Of a stretch of 64,000 nucleotides of DNA, positions 38,308 through 47,999 are shown in pieces. Both the position numbers and the translations under genes were made by a program. Location of the stretch: assembly GCF_001428685.1 (NCBI RefSeq), contig NZ_LMIK01000001.1:290550-354549 (forward strand), in the 5' to 3' direction. This stretch comes from Lysobacter sp. Root76. Its GTDB lineage: Bacteria > Pseudomonadota > Gammaproteobacteria > Xanthomonadales > Xanthomonadaceae. Position 1 is the first letter of the stretch. Every line of letters begins with the position of its first letter. Under the pieces are notes generated by a model. That model had not been told where the DNA came from, made no database searches, and saw nothing but the letters and a program-made list of their open reading frames with translations.

Positions 38308-41142
38308 ATGGAAGTAACCGAGAAGCGGCTGCATCGCAGCCGACTGACTGCTGCACTTTTGGCGGCTTTGATCGCGCCCGCCGCCGGCGGTGCGTTCGCC
38401 CAGGACGCCGCACCTGCCCAGCCGCAACCCGCTAGCGATACGCCGACCGACGTCGATGGCGTCACCGTAGTCGGCTCACGCATCAAGCGCGCCCAGATTG
38501 AAGGTCCGGCGCCGGTCACCGTCATCAGCCGCGACGACATCGACAAGCAGGGCTTCCAGACGGTCTCCGACATGCTGTCGTCGCTGACCCAGAACACCAC
38601 CAACTCGTTCACCGGCGACCTCGCCGTCAACGGGTTCACGCCGAACGCCCAGGTCGTCAACCTGCGCAACCTCGGCCCGGGCTACACCCTGGTCCTGGTC
38701 AACGGCCGTCGTATCGCCGACTACCCGCAGCCCTACAACAGCGACCGTTCCTCGGTGAACGTCGGCGCCATCCCGTCCTCGATCATCGAGCGCGTGGAAG
38801 TGCTGGCCGGCGGCGCTTCGGCCATTTACGGTTCGGACGCAGTCGCGGGCGTGGTCAACATCGTCACCCGCACCAACTTCGACGGCAACCTGCTGCGCGG
38901 CACCGTCGGCACCACCGGCGCCGGCGGCGGCGACAGCGTCAACCTGGAGTACTCGGGCGGCCGCGTCGGCGACAACTGGAGCGTGACCTACGCCCTGCAA
39001 TACAACTACAACGAGCCGATCTTCGCCTCGCAGCGCGACTTCATGGACGATTTGCGCGACGGTCCGCGCGGCAATCGCGTCGGCCCGAGCCTGTCGCTGG
39101 TCGCAATCGATCTGCTCAACCGCAACCGCGCCGCGTACTACCCCGGCCAGGAAGTTTGCGATCGCTTCGGCTTTACGCCCTACCTGTCCGCCACCCGCGG
39201 CCAGATCTGCGGGTCGTACGATTCCGTGGCTTCACAATCGCTCTCGAACAAGCGCGAAGCCACCTCCGGCTATGCCTACGGCACGTACGACTTCAGTAAC
39301 GGCATGCAGGCTTGGAGCAGCTTGATGCTGAACAACTCCGACTCGACGTCCAGCAGCGGCACGGAGTTCTGGGGCACCGGCGGCGATCCGTTCCTGCCCG
39401 CCAGCTTCTACTTCGATGAAGGCCTGGGCACCTATGTCCAGCTGCAGCGCGTGCTGACGCCGAAGGAAGTCGGCGGCAATACGGCCGTGACCACCAAGTA
39501 CCACGAGAAGAGCTACGACTTCGCCACCGGCCTGCGCGGCGACTTCGGCGATCGCTTCGACTGGGACCTGTCGACCTCTTATGGCCGGTACGACTACAAG
39601 TCGGATTCGCCGCGCCTGCTCGCCCAGAGCGTGCACGACTACTTCCTCGGCCCACAGACGATCGACGACTACGGCTACGCGCACCACACCCTGAACCTGG
39701 ACCGCTGGCACACGCCGCTGACCCCGGAACAGTATCGTGCGATGTCGACCCGCGTTATCAACAAGGGCCACACCTCCTCGGCACAGGCCAACTTCGTCGT
39801 CAGCGGCGACCTGTTCGACATGCCGGCCGGCGCGGTCGGTTTCGCGGGTACCGTCGAATTCGGTCGCCAGACTATCGACCTCAAGAGCGATCCGCGCACC
39901 GATCCCGGCCGTACCCCGGACGCGACCACGCCTTACAACTTGGTGAGCTCGGGCAACATCAAGGGCGAGCGCGACCGCTACGCGATCGGCGCCGAGTTCC
40001 GCGTGCCTCTGCTGGACACCTTGAGCGCCCAGCTCGCTGGCCGTTACGACAAGTACGACGACATCACGCAGGTGGACGGCGCCTTCACCTATGGGCTGGG
40101 TCTGGAATTCCGTCCGATCGAGCGCTTGCTGCTGCGTGCGAACTACTCCACGAGTTTCCGCGCGCCGGATATGCCGCTGGTGTTCGCCCAGGGCGTGGCT
40201 TCGTTCGCCGGTATCGTCGACTACTACGGCTGCCGTTCGGACGGCGACACCGTCACCGAATGCCGTAGCAACAACCACCCGAGCCAGTATCAAACCCTGA
40301 ACCAGACTGTCGGCAACCCCGATTTGCAGGAAGAAAAGGGTAAGTCACTCACCGCTGGCTTCGTGCTCGACCTGATCGAAGGCATGTCGATGTCCGTCGA
40401 CTATTACAAGATCACGCTGGACGATCAGGCCACGCGACTGAGCCTGGACTACATCCTGCAGAACGAGGCCAACTGCCGCATCGGCACGCTGCCCGATGGC
40501 TCACCGATCCCGCAGGGGCAGAATTCCGCGTTCTGTCAGGACATCCTGTCGCGTGTGACCCGCCAGGTTGCCCCGGGCAATCCCAACGGTCGCATCGTCA
40601 ATGTCCGCGCGGGCTACATCAATGCGTCGCGCTCCGAGAACACCGGCATCGACGCGACCTGGCGCTACCGCTTCGACACGGACCGCTGGGGCAATTTCGA
40701 TTTTAACCTGGCCTACAGCCTGAGCCTGGGCGAGAAGTACAAGCAGTTCGAGGAAGACGATCTGATCGACTACCGCGACCGCCTGGACAACGACAACCAG
40801 CGCAGCCGCGTCCGCGGCAGCGTGACCTGGGAAAAGGGCGACTGGACGACGACCGTGTTCGGTCAGCGCCTGGGCTCGGCGCCGAACGAGGCCGAAGCAG
40901 CTGGCCGGGACGCCGTCACCGGTGTCTATTACGGCGCGCGCCTGCAGCCGTACATGCTCTACAACCTCTCGATCGAGAAGAAGTTCGGCGAGAACATGGA
41001 GGCGGCGTTCGTCGTCAACAACGTGCTCGACAACACCCACCGCAAGGATCCGAGCAACACCGCGTATCCGTTCTTCAACCCGTTCATCGGTGCCGACCCG
41101 TACGGCCGCGCGTTCTTCCTGCGTCTGTCGTACAAGTTCTGA
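38308..41142 (+). CDS. TonB-dependent outer-membrane receptor 1
   Basis: A 944-residue outer-membrane beta-barrel that imports a bulky ligand using TonB energy. Signal peptide 1-32 ends GAFAQ. The region TDVDGVTVVGSRIKR (about 46-60) holds the TonB box and plug start; the plug follows with PAPVTVISRDDID and LAGGASAIYGSDAVAGVVNIVTR to about 175. The barrel ends RLSYKF with a terminal Phe. An overlap of loops with receptor 2 (RYDKYDDITQVDGAFTY, TSFRAPDM) shows a tandem duplication. The ATG has AGGGGACAA before it. The ligand is unknown; no transporter or enzyme gene is beside it. A terminator follows. Confidence 0.95.
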   Translation: MEVTEKRLHRSRLTAALLAALIAPAAGGAFAQDAAPAQPQPASDTPTDVDGVTVVGSRIKRAQIEGPAPVTVISRDDIDKQGFQTVSDMLSSLTQNTTNSFTGDLAVNGFTPNAQVVNLRNLGPGYTLVLVNGRRIADYPQPYNSDRSSVNVGAIPSSIIERVEVLAGGASAIYGSDAVAGVVNIVTRTNFDGNLLRGTVGTTGAGGGDSVNLEYSGGRVGDNWSVTYALQYNYNEPIFASQRDFMDDLRDGPRGNRVGPSLSLVAIDLLNRNRAAYYPGQEVCDRFGFTPYLSATRGQICGSYDSVASQSLSNKREATSGYAYGTYDFSNGMQAWSSLMLNNSDSTSSSGTEFWGTGGDPFLPASFYFDEGLGTYVQLQRVLTPKEVGGNTAVTTKYHEKSYDFATGLRGDFGDRFDWDLSTSYGRYDYKSDSPRLLAQSVHDYFLGPQTIDDYGYAHHTLNLDRWHTPLTPEQYRAMSTRVINKGHTSSAQANFVVSGDLFDMPAGAVGFAGTVEFGRQTIDLKSDPRTDPGRTPDATTPYNLVSSGNIKGERDRYAIGAEFRVPLLDTLSAQLAGRYDKYDDITQVDGAFTYGLGLEFRPIERLLLRANYSTSFRAPDMPLVFAQGVASFAGIVDYYGCRSDGDTVTECRSNNHPSQYQTLNQTVGNPDLQEEKGKSLTAGFVLDLIEGMSMSVDYYKITLDDQATRLSLDYILQNEANCRIGTLPDGSPIPQGQNSAFCQDILSRVTRQVAPGNPNGRIVNVRAGYINASRSENTGIDATWRYRFDTDRWGNFDFNLAYSLSLGEKYKQFEEDDLIDYRDRLDNDNQRSRVRGSVTWEKGDWTTTVFGQRLGSAPNEAEAAGRDAVTGVYYGARLQPYMLYNLSIEKKFGENMEAAFVVNNVLDNTHRKDPSNTAYPFFNPFIGADPYGRAFFLRLSYKF

Positions 41143-41165
41143 TCCACTGCACTTCGCTGCACAAG

Positions 41166-41197
41166 AAAGGCCCGGCGCAAGCCGGGCCTTTTTCTTT
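41166..41197 (+). terminator. Intrinsic terminator after receptor 1
   Basis: AAGGCCCGGC and GCCGGGCCTT pair perfectly around GCAA, then TTTCTTT. Stem, tetraloop and U tract are all canonical. Confidence 0.9.
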
Positions 41198-41459
41198 GGG
41201 GCGGCGTAATCCGCAGACCCGACTCATGCGAGAAGAGTCAAAAGCGTGCCTCACGACATTCCTATGCGCATCCCGGCCCACCCCGATTTGAAGCCACAAC
41301 GCAGGCCGAGCCGTCAATACGCTGGGCGGCACAAAAAGCACACTACGACGTGCAGCAAATGCCAACTTCAAGTACAAATAACAAAACAAATCTAATAAAA
41401 ACAAGTAGTTATATAGACAAGTGAACCAACCAAAAATTTGTGATCGTGTGATGACATCA
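41198..41459. other. AT-rich leader between the two receptors
   Basis: The gap 41143-41553 has no gene. From about 41340 to 41450 the sequence is strikingly A-rich for this genome (runs such as ACAAATAACAAAACAAATC and CCAAAAATTTGTG), typical of a strong promoter/UP-element region or a regulator site before receptor 2. Confidence 0.6.
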
Positions 41460-41481
41460 GCGTTAACGGCATGTTAAGTTC
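41460..41481 (+). promoter_or_regulatory. Receptor upstream element, copy 2
   Basis: GCGTTAACGGCATGTTAAGT (then TC), 72 bases before the second receptor ATG; it differs from copy 1 at three of 22 positions. GTTAA-N6-GTTAA is complete here. Same spacing in both promoters makes a shared control element likely. Confidence 0.55.
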
Positions 41482-41553
41482 GCCGGTAAGGGGACAGCTT
41501 TACGCCAAGGTCGGCACACAAGAAAACATCTAGTTCATTTGGGGGACAACCTA

Positions 41554-44469
41554 ATGGCAGTTCGCAACGCAAACGGCCTGCAGCGCAGCAGGCTGACGGC
41601 GGCGCTTATCAGCGCCCTGGTCCTTTCGGTCGCCGGCACGGCGAGCGCGCAGGACAGCACCACGCAAGCTCAGGAACCGGCTAAGGAAAAAGCCACCGAT
41701 ATCGACGGCGTGACCGTCGTCGGTTCGCGTATTAAGCGCACTGAAATCGAAGGCCCGGCTCCCGTCACGGTGATCACCCGCGCCGATATCGATCGCGAGG
41801 GCTTCCAGACCGTCGGCGATATGCTGCAAACCCTTACGCAGAACACCACGGCTTCGTTCACCGGCGACCTGGCCACCGGCGGATTCACCCCGAACGCCCA
41901 GGTCGCGAACCTGCGCAACCTCGGCCCGGGCTACACGCTGACGCTGATCAATGGCCGTCGTCCGGCGCAGTATCCGCAGCCGTACAACCGCGACAACAAC
42001 GTGGTCAATGTCCGCGCCATTCCGTCCGCGATCATCGAGCGCGTGGAAGTGCTGACCGGCGGCGCATCGGCGATCTACGGTTCCGACGCGGTCGCCGGCG
42101 TAGTCAACATCGTTCTGCGCGAAAATTACGAAGGCAATCAGGTCCGCATGACCGCTGGTACCACCAGCAACGGCGGCGGCGACAGCATCAACGTCGAATA
42201 CACCGGCGGCGCGACCGGCGATCGTTGGAGCGCGGTGTGGGCCCTCCAGTACGGCAATATGGAGCCGGTCTTCGCTAGCCAGCGCGATTTCCTGTCCGAC
42301 ACGCGCAAGGGCCCCTTGGGTCCGAACCTCACCAATCCGGCGCTGTCGCTGATCGCCATCCGCGGCAACACCACGGTCAACGGCGCGGCCAACCGCAACG
42401 CCTATTACCCGGGCCAGGCCGCCTGCGATCGCTTCGGCTACACCACCCGCACGACGGCCACTCGCGGCACCTACTGCGGTTCGTTCACCCAGCCGGCTTC
42501 GCGTTCGATCTCCAACGCCAACGAGTTCTATTCGGCTTACGGCTATGGCACCTTCAACATCTCCGACACCCTGACGGCGTTCGCCAGCGCCACGTACTAC
42601 GATTCGCAGGCCAAGGCCAGCTCGGGTACGGAGTTCTGGGGCACCTCCGGCGATCGTTTCAACCAGACCAGCACCGGCGGCACCAACGCGTTCTACTACG
42701 ATCCGCAGTTCGGCTCGTTGATCCAGCTGCAGCGCGTGTTCAATCCGTTCGAGCTCGGCGGCCCGGAAGCGGCGACGACGAAGTTCGACGAAAGCACCTA
42801 CGATGTCAGCGCCGGCTTGATGGGCACCTTCGCCGACCGCTTCGACTGGGAAGTGTCCGGCCAGTACGCCAAGTACGAGTACACGGCCGATCGCCCGCGA
42901 CTGCTGGCCAAGGCAGTGCATGACTACTTCCTGGGCCCGCGCCTGGGCTTCAGCAACTCCACGGGCACTGGCGCCGGCATCTATCCGATTTACCGCCTGG
43001 ATCTGAACCGCTGGACGACGCCGTTCACGCCCGAGCAGTACCGGGCCGTGGCCACGCGCGTGATCAACGAAGGCGACACCAGCTCCGCGTCCTTCAACTT
43101 CAACATGAGCGGCGATCTGTTCGACCTTCCCGCCGGCCCGCTCGGCTTTGCCGCCACATTGGAAGCGTCCCGTCAGACGGTCGATCTGCGCAGCGATCCG
43201 CGCACCGATCCGCTGCGCCCGGCCGACAGCCAGACGATCTACAACCTGGTCAGTTCGGGCCGTACCGAAGGCGAGCGCGACCGCTACGCGATCGGCGCCG
43301 AGCTCCGCGTGCCGATCTTCAGCATGCTGACCGCTCAGCTGGCCGGACGCTACGACAAGTACGACGACATCACTCAGGTGGACGGCGCGTTTACCTATAA
43401 CCTGGGCCTGGAGTTCCGTCCGTTCGAGAACCTGTTGCTGCGCGGCTCCTATGCCACCAGCTTCCGCGCACCGGACATGCAGCTCGTCTACGCACAGGGC
43501 GCGGCGTCCTTCGCTGGCGCACTGGACGAATACTCCTGCCGTTCCGGTACCGGTCCTGCCGCTGGCCTGGGCCCGCGTACGCGCTCGCAGTGCAACGTGA
43601 CCGCCGACCCGACCATCTATCAGGTCCAGACCACCATCGCCGGCAATCCCAATCTCGAGGAAGAGAAGGGCAAGTCGTTCGGCTACGGTTTCGTGTGGGA
43701 CATCATGGAAGGCATGAACATCTCGGTCGACTACTACCGTATCGAACTCGAAGATGCTGCTTCGCAGTTGGGTTCGGACTACATCCTGCAGTCCGAAGCG
43801 GCTTGCCGCCTGGGCACCTATAGCGATGGTCGTCCGGCCCCGAATGCGGCGTTCTGCGCCAATATCATGGGCCTGGTCACGCGCACCGTCGCTCCCGGCA
43901 CCGGCCTCGACGGCCGCCTGGAACGCATCAACGACGCCTACATCAATACCGCCCTGCAAGACACCAGCGGCATCGATGCGACCTATCGCTACAAGTTCGA
44001 CACCGACCGTTGGGGCGACTTCGACCTCTCGCTGGGCTACTCGCTGGTGCTGACCAACAAGTACAAGCAGTTCGACGACGAAGAGCTGATCGACTACCGC
44101 GATCTGCCGCCGCAGGTCTTCTACCCCGAGCGCAGCCGCGTGCGCGGTTCGATCACCTGGTCCAAAGGCGATTGGTCCACCACGGTGTTCGGCACCCGCT
44201 ACGGTTCGGCTTTCAGCAATGCCGAAGCTTCCGGCGTGAACGCCGCCGGTGGCGAATACGGCCGTCGTCTGCAGCCTTACATGCTGTACAACCTGCAGGT
44301 CCAGAAGAAGTTCAGCGAGAGCGTCATGGCCCAGTTGAGCGTGATCAACGTGCTGGATAACCAGTACCGTCAAGACAACAGCGAAACCGGTTATCCGTTC
44401 TTCAACTACCCGATCGGCGCCGATCCGCTGGGCCGTCGCGTTTACCTGAGCCTGACCTACAAGTTCTGA
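41554..44469 (+). CDS. TonB-dependent outer-membrane receptor 2
   Basis: A 971-residue paralogue of receptor 1. Signal peptide about 1-32 ends TASAQ. TDIDGVTVVGSRIKR marks the TonB box/plug start, GGASAIYGSDAVAGVVNIV the end of the plug. The barrel shares long blocks with receptor 1 and ends LSLTYKF. It is about 27 residues longer through loop insertions (for example near the GGTNAFYYDPQFG stretch), where ligand contacts are expected to differ. The ATG follows GGGGGACAA. It has its own terminator, so each receptor is a separate unit with a matching upstream element. Ligand unknown. Confidence 0.95.
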   Translation: MAVRNANGLQRSRLTAALISALVLSVAGTASAQDSTTQAQEPAKEKATDIDGVTVVGSRIKRTEIEGPAPVTVITRADIDREGFQTVGDMLQTLTQNTTASFTGDLATGGFTPNAQVANLRNLGPGYTLTLINGRRPAQYPQPYNRDNNVVNVRAIPSAIIERVEVLTGGASAIYGSDAVAGVVNIVLRENYEGNQVRMTAGTTSNGGGDSINVEYTGGATGDRWSAVWALQYGNMEPVFASQRDFLSDTRKGPLGPNLTNPALSLIAIRGNTTVNGAANRNAYYPGQAACDRFGYTTRTTATRGTYCGSFTQPASRSISNANEFYSAYGYGTFNISDTLTAFASATYYDSQAKASSGTEFWGTSGDRFNQTSTGGTNAFYYDPQFGSLIQLQRVFNPFELGGPEAATTKFDESTYDVSAGLMGTFADRFDWEVSGQYAKYEYTADRPRLLAKAVHDYFLGPRLGFSNSTGTGAGIYPIYRLDLNRWTTPFTPEQYRAVATRVINEGDTSSASFNFNMSGDLFDLPAGPLGFAATLEASRQTVDLRSDPRTDPLRPADSQTIYNLVSSGRTEGERDRYAIGAELRVPIFSMLTAQLAGRYDKYDDITQVDGAFTYNLGLEFRPFENLLLRGSYATSFRAPDMQLVYAQGAASFAGALDEYSCRSGTGPAAGLGPRTRSQCNVTADPTIYQVQTTIAGNPNLEEEKGKSFGYGFVWDIMEGMNISVDYYRIELEDAASQLGSDYILQSEAACRLGTYSDGRPAPNAAFCANIMGLVTRTVAPGTGLDGRLERINDAYINTALQDTSGIDATYRYKFDTDRWGDFDLSLGYSLVLTNKYKQFDDEELIDYRDLPPQVFYPERSRVRGSITWSKGDWSTTVFGTRYGSAFSNAEASGVNAAGGEYGRRLQPYMLYNLQVQKKFSESVMAQLSVINVLDNQYRQDNSETGYPFFNYPIGADPLGRRVYLSLTYKF

Positions 44470-44490
44470 TCGATTCTATTGTTGTCCCCG

Positions 44491-44521
44491 AGAAGCCCGG
44501 CGCAAGCCGGGCTTCTTTTTT
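44491..44521 (+). terminator. Intrinsic terminator after receptor 2
   Basis: AGAAGCCCGGC pairs with GCCGGGCTTCT around GCAA, followed by a T run. The stem core GCCCGGC-GCAA-GCCGGGC is the same as after receptor 1. Confidence 0.9.
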
Positions 44522-44548
44522 GCCCCCTCCCAACCGCCCCATCCCGGG

Positions 44549-44576
44549 TTCCATACGCCGACGGATGCGGTATAAA
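44549..44576 (+). promoter_or_regulatory. Possible sigma70-like promoter of the DUF2147 gene
   Basis: TATAAA at 44571-44576 with TTCCAT 16 bases earlier, 60 bases before the ATG. The -10 is good, the -35 weak (3 of 6 consensus). Confidence 0.35.
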
Positions 44577-44635
44577 GATGGTCAGCCGCGGGAACGCCGC
44601 GCGGTTCGAACCATGCCTATCCCTGGGAGGGGAAC

Positions 44636-45070
44636 ATGCGTACCAAACTGTTAGCACTGCTCCTGCTCGCGCTGCCCATGGCGGCGTTCGCGCAGACCAC
44701 GCCGGTCGGCAACTGGGTCACGATCGACGACAAGACCCAGAAGCCCAAGTCGGTGGTCGAAATCTACGAAGCGAAGGACGGCCGCCTCGCCGGCCGCGTC
44801 ACCAAGGTCCTGCAGTCCGACCGCGGCCCGCACCCGGTCTGCGACAAGTGCTCGGGCGACCGCAAGGACAAGCCGGTCGAAGGCATGGTCATCCTGTGGG
44901 GCGTGCGCAAGCACGGCGATACCTGGGAAGACGGCAAGATCCTCGACCCGGCCACCGGCAAGATCTACTCGGTGAAGGTCACGCCGGTCGACGGCGGCAA
45001 GAAGCTGGACGTGCGCGGCTTCATTGGCTTCTCGCTGCTGGGCCGGACCCAGACCTGGGTTCGTCAGTAA
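44636..45070 (+). CDS. DUF2147 secreted protein
   Basis: A 144-residue periplasmic or secreted protein. Signal peptide 1-19 ends AFA. The domain starts TPVGNWVTIDDKTQKPKSVVEIYE, as DUF2147 does (GxW.T.DD.xgk..s.v.iy), and holds CDKCSGDRKDKPVEGMVILWG with a CxxC pair and GKILDPATGKIYSVKV. The ATG has GGGAGGGGAA upstream. Domain function is unknown; related proteins are beta-barrel-like. A strong terminator follows. Confidence 0.88.
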   Translation: MRTKLLALLLLALPMAAFAQTTPVGNWVTIDDKTQKPKSVVEIYEAKDGRLAGRVTKVLQSDRGPHPVCDKCSGDRKDKPVEGMVILWGVRKHGDTWEDGKILDPATGKIYSVKVTPVDGGKKLDVRGFIGFSLLGRTQTWVRQ

Positions 45071-45096
45071 GCGCCAGTGCGGCAGCTGCGATAACG

Positions 45097-45125
45097 ACGA
45101 CCCGGCCTCGGCCGGGTCGTTTCGT
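45097..45125 (+). terminator. Terminator after the DUF2147 gene
   Basis: ACGACCCGGCC pairs with GGCCGGGTCGT around TC, then TTTCGTTT. Confidence 0.85.
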
Positions 45126-45190
45126 TTGGGGCGGCCGGAAGGGGCGAAAAAACGCGGCAACCGCGCGATACGCGGCCGCTGCGGGGATCG

Positions 45191-45215
45191 ATCGCGGCTC
45201 ACGCCGCTCCCACAG
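45191..45215. repeat. Single copy of the GCGGCTTACGCCGCTCC repeat
   Basis: ATCGCGGCTCACGCCGCTCCCACAG-type unit, one base different from the arm at 29828-29851, between the DUF2147 gene and metG. Only one arm is present here. Confidence 0.7.
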
Positions 45216-45291
45216 GAAGCGGGAGGGGTCGGGGCGGCCCTGCATCGGTCGCATGCCATAATTCCCGGCCTCCCACCGCAATGCGCCGCCC

Positions 45292-47382
45292 ATGTCCCGC
45301 GAGTTCGTCGTCACCTGCGCCCTGCCCTATGCCAACGGGCATCTGCATCTTGGCCACCTGGTCGGCTACACCCAGGCCGATATCTGGTGCCGCGCGCAGC
45401 GCATGTCGGGCCACCGCGCCTGGTACGTCTGTGCCGACGACACCCACGGCACGCCGATCATGCTGGCGGCCGAAAAGGCCGGGGTCAGCCCGGAGGCCTT
45501 CATCGCCGGCATCCAGGCCAGCCACGAGCGCGACTTCGCCGATTTCGGCGTCGCCTTCGACCATTACGACTCGACCAACTCGGCCGGCAACCGCGCCCTG
45601 ACTGAGGCGTTCTACGCCAAGCTCGACAACAACGGCCATATCTCGCGGCGCTCGGTCGCGCAGCTGTACGACCCGGTCAAGGGCATGTTCCTGCCCGACC
45701 GCTACGTCAAGGGCATCTGCCCGAACTGCGGCACGCCCGACCAGTACGGCGACAACTGCGAGAACTGCGGCGCGACCTACGCCCCGACCGAGCTCAAGGA
45801 GCCGCGTTCGGTGGTCAGCGGCGCGACGCCGGAGCTGCGCGAGTCCGAGCATTTCTTCTTCGAGGTCGGCGGTTTCGAGGCCTTCCTGCGCGAGTGGCTG
45901 AGCGGCGACGTCGCCATCCCGGGCGTCAAGGCCAAGCTGCTGGAATGGCTGGATGCCGAGGGCGGCCTGCGCGCCTGGGACATCTCGCGCGATGCGCCCT
46001 ACTTCGGCTTCGAGATTCCCGGCCATCCCGGCAAGTACCTGTACGTGTGGCTGGACGCGCCGATCGGCTACCTGAGCAGCTTCCAGGCCCTGTGCGAGCG
46101 CGAAGGGCTGGACTTCTTCTCCTACCTCACCCACGACAGCCAGGCCGAGCTGCACCATTTCATCGGCAAGGACATCGTCACCTTCCACGGCCTGTTCTGG
46201 CCGGCGGTGCTGCACGGCGTCGGTTTCCGCGCGCCGACCCGGCTGCACGTCAACGGCTATCTGATGGTCAACGGCGAGAAGATGTCGAAGTCGCGCGGCA
46301 CCTTCATCCAGGCCCGCACCTACCTCGACGTTGGCCTGGAGCCGGAAGCGTTGCGCTATTACTTCGCGACCAAGACCGGCGGCGGCGTCGACGACGTCGA
46401 CCTCAACCTGGCCGACTTCGTCGCCCGCGTGAACGCCGACCTGGTCGGCAAGTTCGTCAACCTGGCCAGCCGTTGCGCCGGCTTCATCGAGAAGCGTTTC
46501 GACGGCCGGCTCGCCGCCGCGTTGCCGGAACCGGCGACCTACGCGCGTTTCGTCGAACAGTTGCAGCCGATCGCGCAGGCCTACGCGCGCAACGAAGCCG
46601 CGACCGCGCTGCGCCTGACCATGGCCCTGGCCGACGAAGCCAACAAGTACATCGACGAACGCAAGCCGTGGGTGCTGGCCAAGCAGGATGGCGCCGACGC
46701 CGAACTGCAGTCGGTGTGCACGCAGGGCCTGAACCTCTTCCGCGTGCTCGCCGCTGCGCTCAAGCCGGTATTGCCGCGCGTGTCGGCCCAGGCCGAAGCC
46801 TTTCTGGCCGCGCCGGTCGCGATCTGGAGCGATCTGGACGCACCGCTGCTCGCCCAGCGCATCCGCAGCTACACGCCCTTGTTCACCCGTATCGACCCCA
46901 AACACATCGAGACCATGATCGAAGCCTCCCGCGAGTCCTTGAAGCCCGAATCGCCGAAGCCCGCCGACAGCGACAGCGTCGTCGCCGCTCCCGTCGCCAA
47001 GACCGCCACCGCGACTGCGACTGCGCCGGCCACCGCCGGCAACGCCGCCGCGACCATCGGCATCGACGACTTCGCCAAGCTCGACCTGCGCGTGGGCAAG
47101 GTGCTGGCCTGCGAGTTCGTCGAGGGTTCCGACAAGCTGCTGCGTTTCGAACTCGACGCCGGCGACCTGGGCAAGCGCCAGATCTTCTCCGGCATCCGCG
47201 GCTCCTACGCCGAGCCGGACAAGCTGGTCGGCCGCAACGTGGTGTTCATCGCCAACCTGGCGCCGCGCAAGATGCGCTTCGGCCTCAGCGAGGGCATGAT
47301 CCTGTCGGCCGGTTTCGACGGCGACGGTCTGCACCTGCTCGACGCCGACAGCGGCGCGCAGCCGGGCATGCCGGTCAAGTAA
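45292..47382 (+). CDS. metG: Methionyl-tRNA synthetase
   Basis: A 696-residue class I synthetase. The HIGH-like motif is [12 protein letters not shown] near residue 15. The zinc-knuckle cysteines are in [21 protein letters not shown] near 140-165. The KMSKS loop is [11 protein letters not shown] near 330. An Ala/Thr-rich linker (about 560-585) joins a C-terminal tRNA-binding OB domain [21 protein letters not shown] to the body. Length equals the dimeric E. coli-type enzyme. rsxB follows after 34 bases. Confidence 0.97.
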   Translation: MSREFVVTCALPYANGHLHLGHLVGYTQADIWCRAQRMSGHRAWYVCADDTHGTPIMLAAEKAGVSPEAFIAGIQASHERDFADFGVAFDHYDSTNSAGNRALTEAFYAKLDNNGHISRRSVAQLYDPVKGMFLPDRYVKGICPNCGTPDQYGDNCENCGATYAPTELKEPRSVVSGATPELRESEHFFFEVGGFEAFLREWLSGDVAIPGVKAKLLEWLDAEGGLRAWDISRDAPYFGFEIPGHPGKYLYVWLDAPIGYLSSFQALCEREGLDFFSYLTHDSQAELHHFIGKDIVTFHGLFWPAVLHGVGFRAPTRLHVNGYLMVNGEKMSKSRGTFIQARTYLDVGLEPEALRYYFATKTGGGVDDVDLNLADFVARVNADLVGKFVNLASRCAGFIEKRFDGRLAAALPEPATYARFVEQLQPIAQAYARNEAATALRLTMALADEANKYIDERKPWVLAKQDGADAELQSVCTQGLNLFRVLAAALKPVLPRVSAQAEAFLAAPVAIWSDLDAPLLAQRIRSYTPLFTRIDPKHIETMIEASRESLKPESPKPADSDSVVAAPVAKTATATATAPATAGNAAATIGIDDFAKLDLRVGKVLACEFVEGSDKLLRFELDAGDLGKRQIFSGIRGSYAEPDKLVGRNVVFIANLAPRKMRFGLSEGMILSAGFDGDGLHLLDADSGAQPGMPVK

Positions 47383-47416
47383 GCCGGCCCAGCCACGGCC
47401 CGCTCCGGCCGCAGCC

Positions 47417-47863
47417 ATGTCCCAGCCGCCCACCGCTCCGAACGAAGCCGCCGACCTGGTCGAGCGGCTCGATCGCCTGCTGCCGCAAACCCAGTGCGGC
47501 CAATGCGGCTACGCCGGTTGCCGTCCCTACGCCGAGGCGATGGCCCGGGGCCAAGCCGGCGTCGACCATTGCCCGCCCGGCGGCGACGCCGGCGCGCGCG
47601 CATTGGCGCAGTTGCTGGGCGTGCCCGCGCGCCCTTACGACCGCACCCGCGGCAGCCACAAACCGGCGCCGGTGGCGGTGATCGTCGAAGCCGACTGCAT
47701 CGGCTGCACCAAGTGCATCCAGGCCTGTCCGGTCGACGCCATCATCGGCGCGGCCAAGCACATGCACACCGTGATCGAACCGCTGTGCACCGGCTGCGAG
47801 CTGTGCGTGCCGGCCTGCCCGGTGGACTGCATCGTGCTGGAACCGGCGCGGCCGGCCGCCTAA
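47417..47863 (+). CDS. RsxB/RnfB-like iron-sulfur protein, orphan
   Basis: A 148-residue cytosolic protein. A 4Fe-4S Fds domain has [18 protein letters not shown] near 25-45, then two ferredoxin clusters: [16 protein letters not shown] and [16 protein letters not shown]. RnfB in E. coli has an N-terminal membrane helix and partners A, C, D, E, G; none of these is seen here and this protein starts directly with [19 protein letters not shown]. It may serve as a stand-alone electron donor. It is probably co-transcribed with metG. Confidence 0.85.
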   Translation: MSQPPTAPNEAADLVERLDRLLPQTQCGQCGYAGCRPYAEAMARGQAGVDHCPPGGDAGARALAQLLGVPARPYDRTRGSHKPAPVAVIVEADCIGCTKCIQACPVDAIIGAAKHMHTVIEPLCTGCELCVPACPVDCIVLEPARPAA

Positions 47864-47875
47864 GTCGCACCCACG

Positions 47876-47997
47876 CTTCGTAGGGGGCGGGGAGCGCAAG
47901 CGAAGCGCATCGCGCGCCCGCTCCGCTCAAATCCGGCGAATCTCTGGTCCTGCGCGGCACGGTGCGGTTCGCTTGCGCTCACCGCACCCTACGCCGG
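47876..47997. repeat. Imperfect inverted repeat of the CGTAGGGTGCGG family
   Basis: CGTAGGGGGCGGGGAGCGCA near 47879 is loosely mirrored by TTGCGCTCACCGCACCCTAC near 47973. A tighter hairpin GGTGCGG/CCGCACC lies at 47961-47988. It lies between convergent genes and resembles the elements at 57217-57313. Confidence 0.6.
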
Positions 47998-47999
47998 GC

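Noticed and set aside
41551-44373. Very long open frame antisense to receptor 2 (about 940 codons)
   Set aside because: It mirrors the codon pattern of the receptor, is rich in Val/Ala/Arg/His without domain signals, and has no ribosome site. Long antisense frames are expected in this GC-rich DNA.
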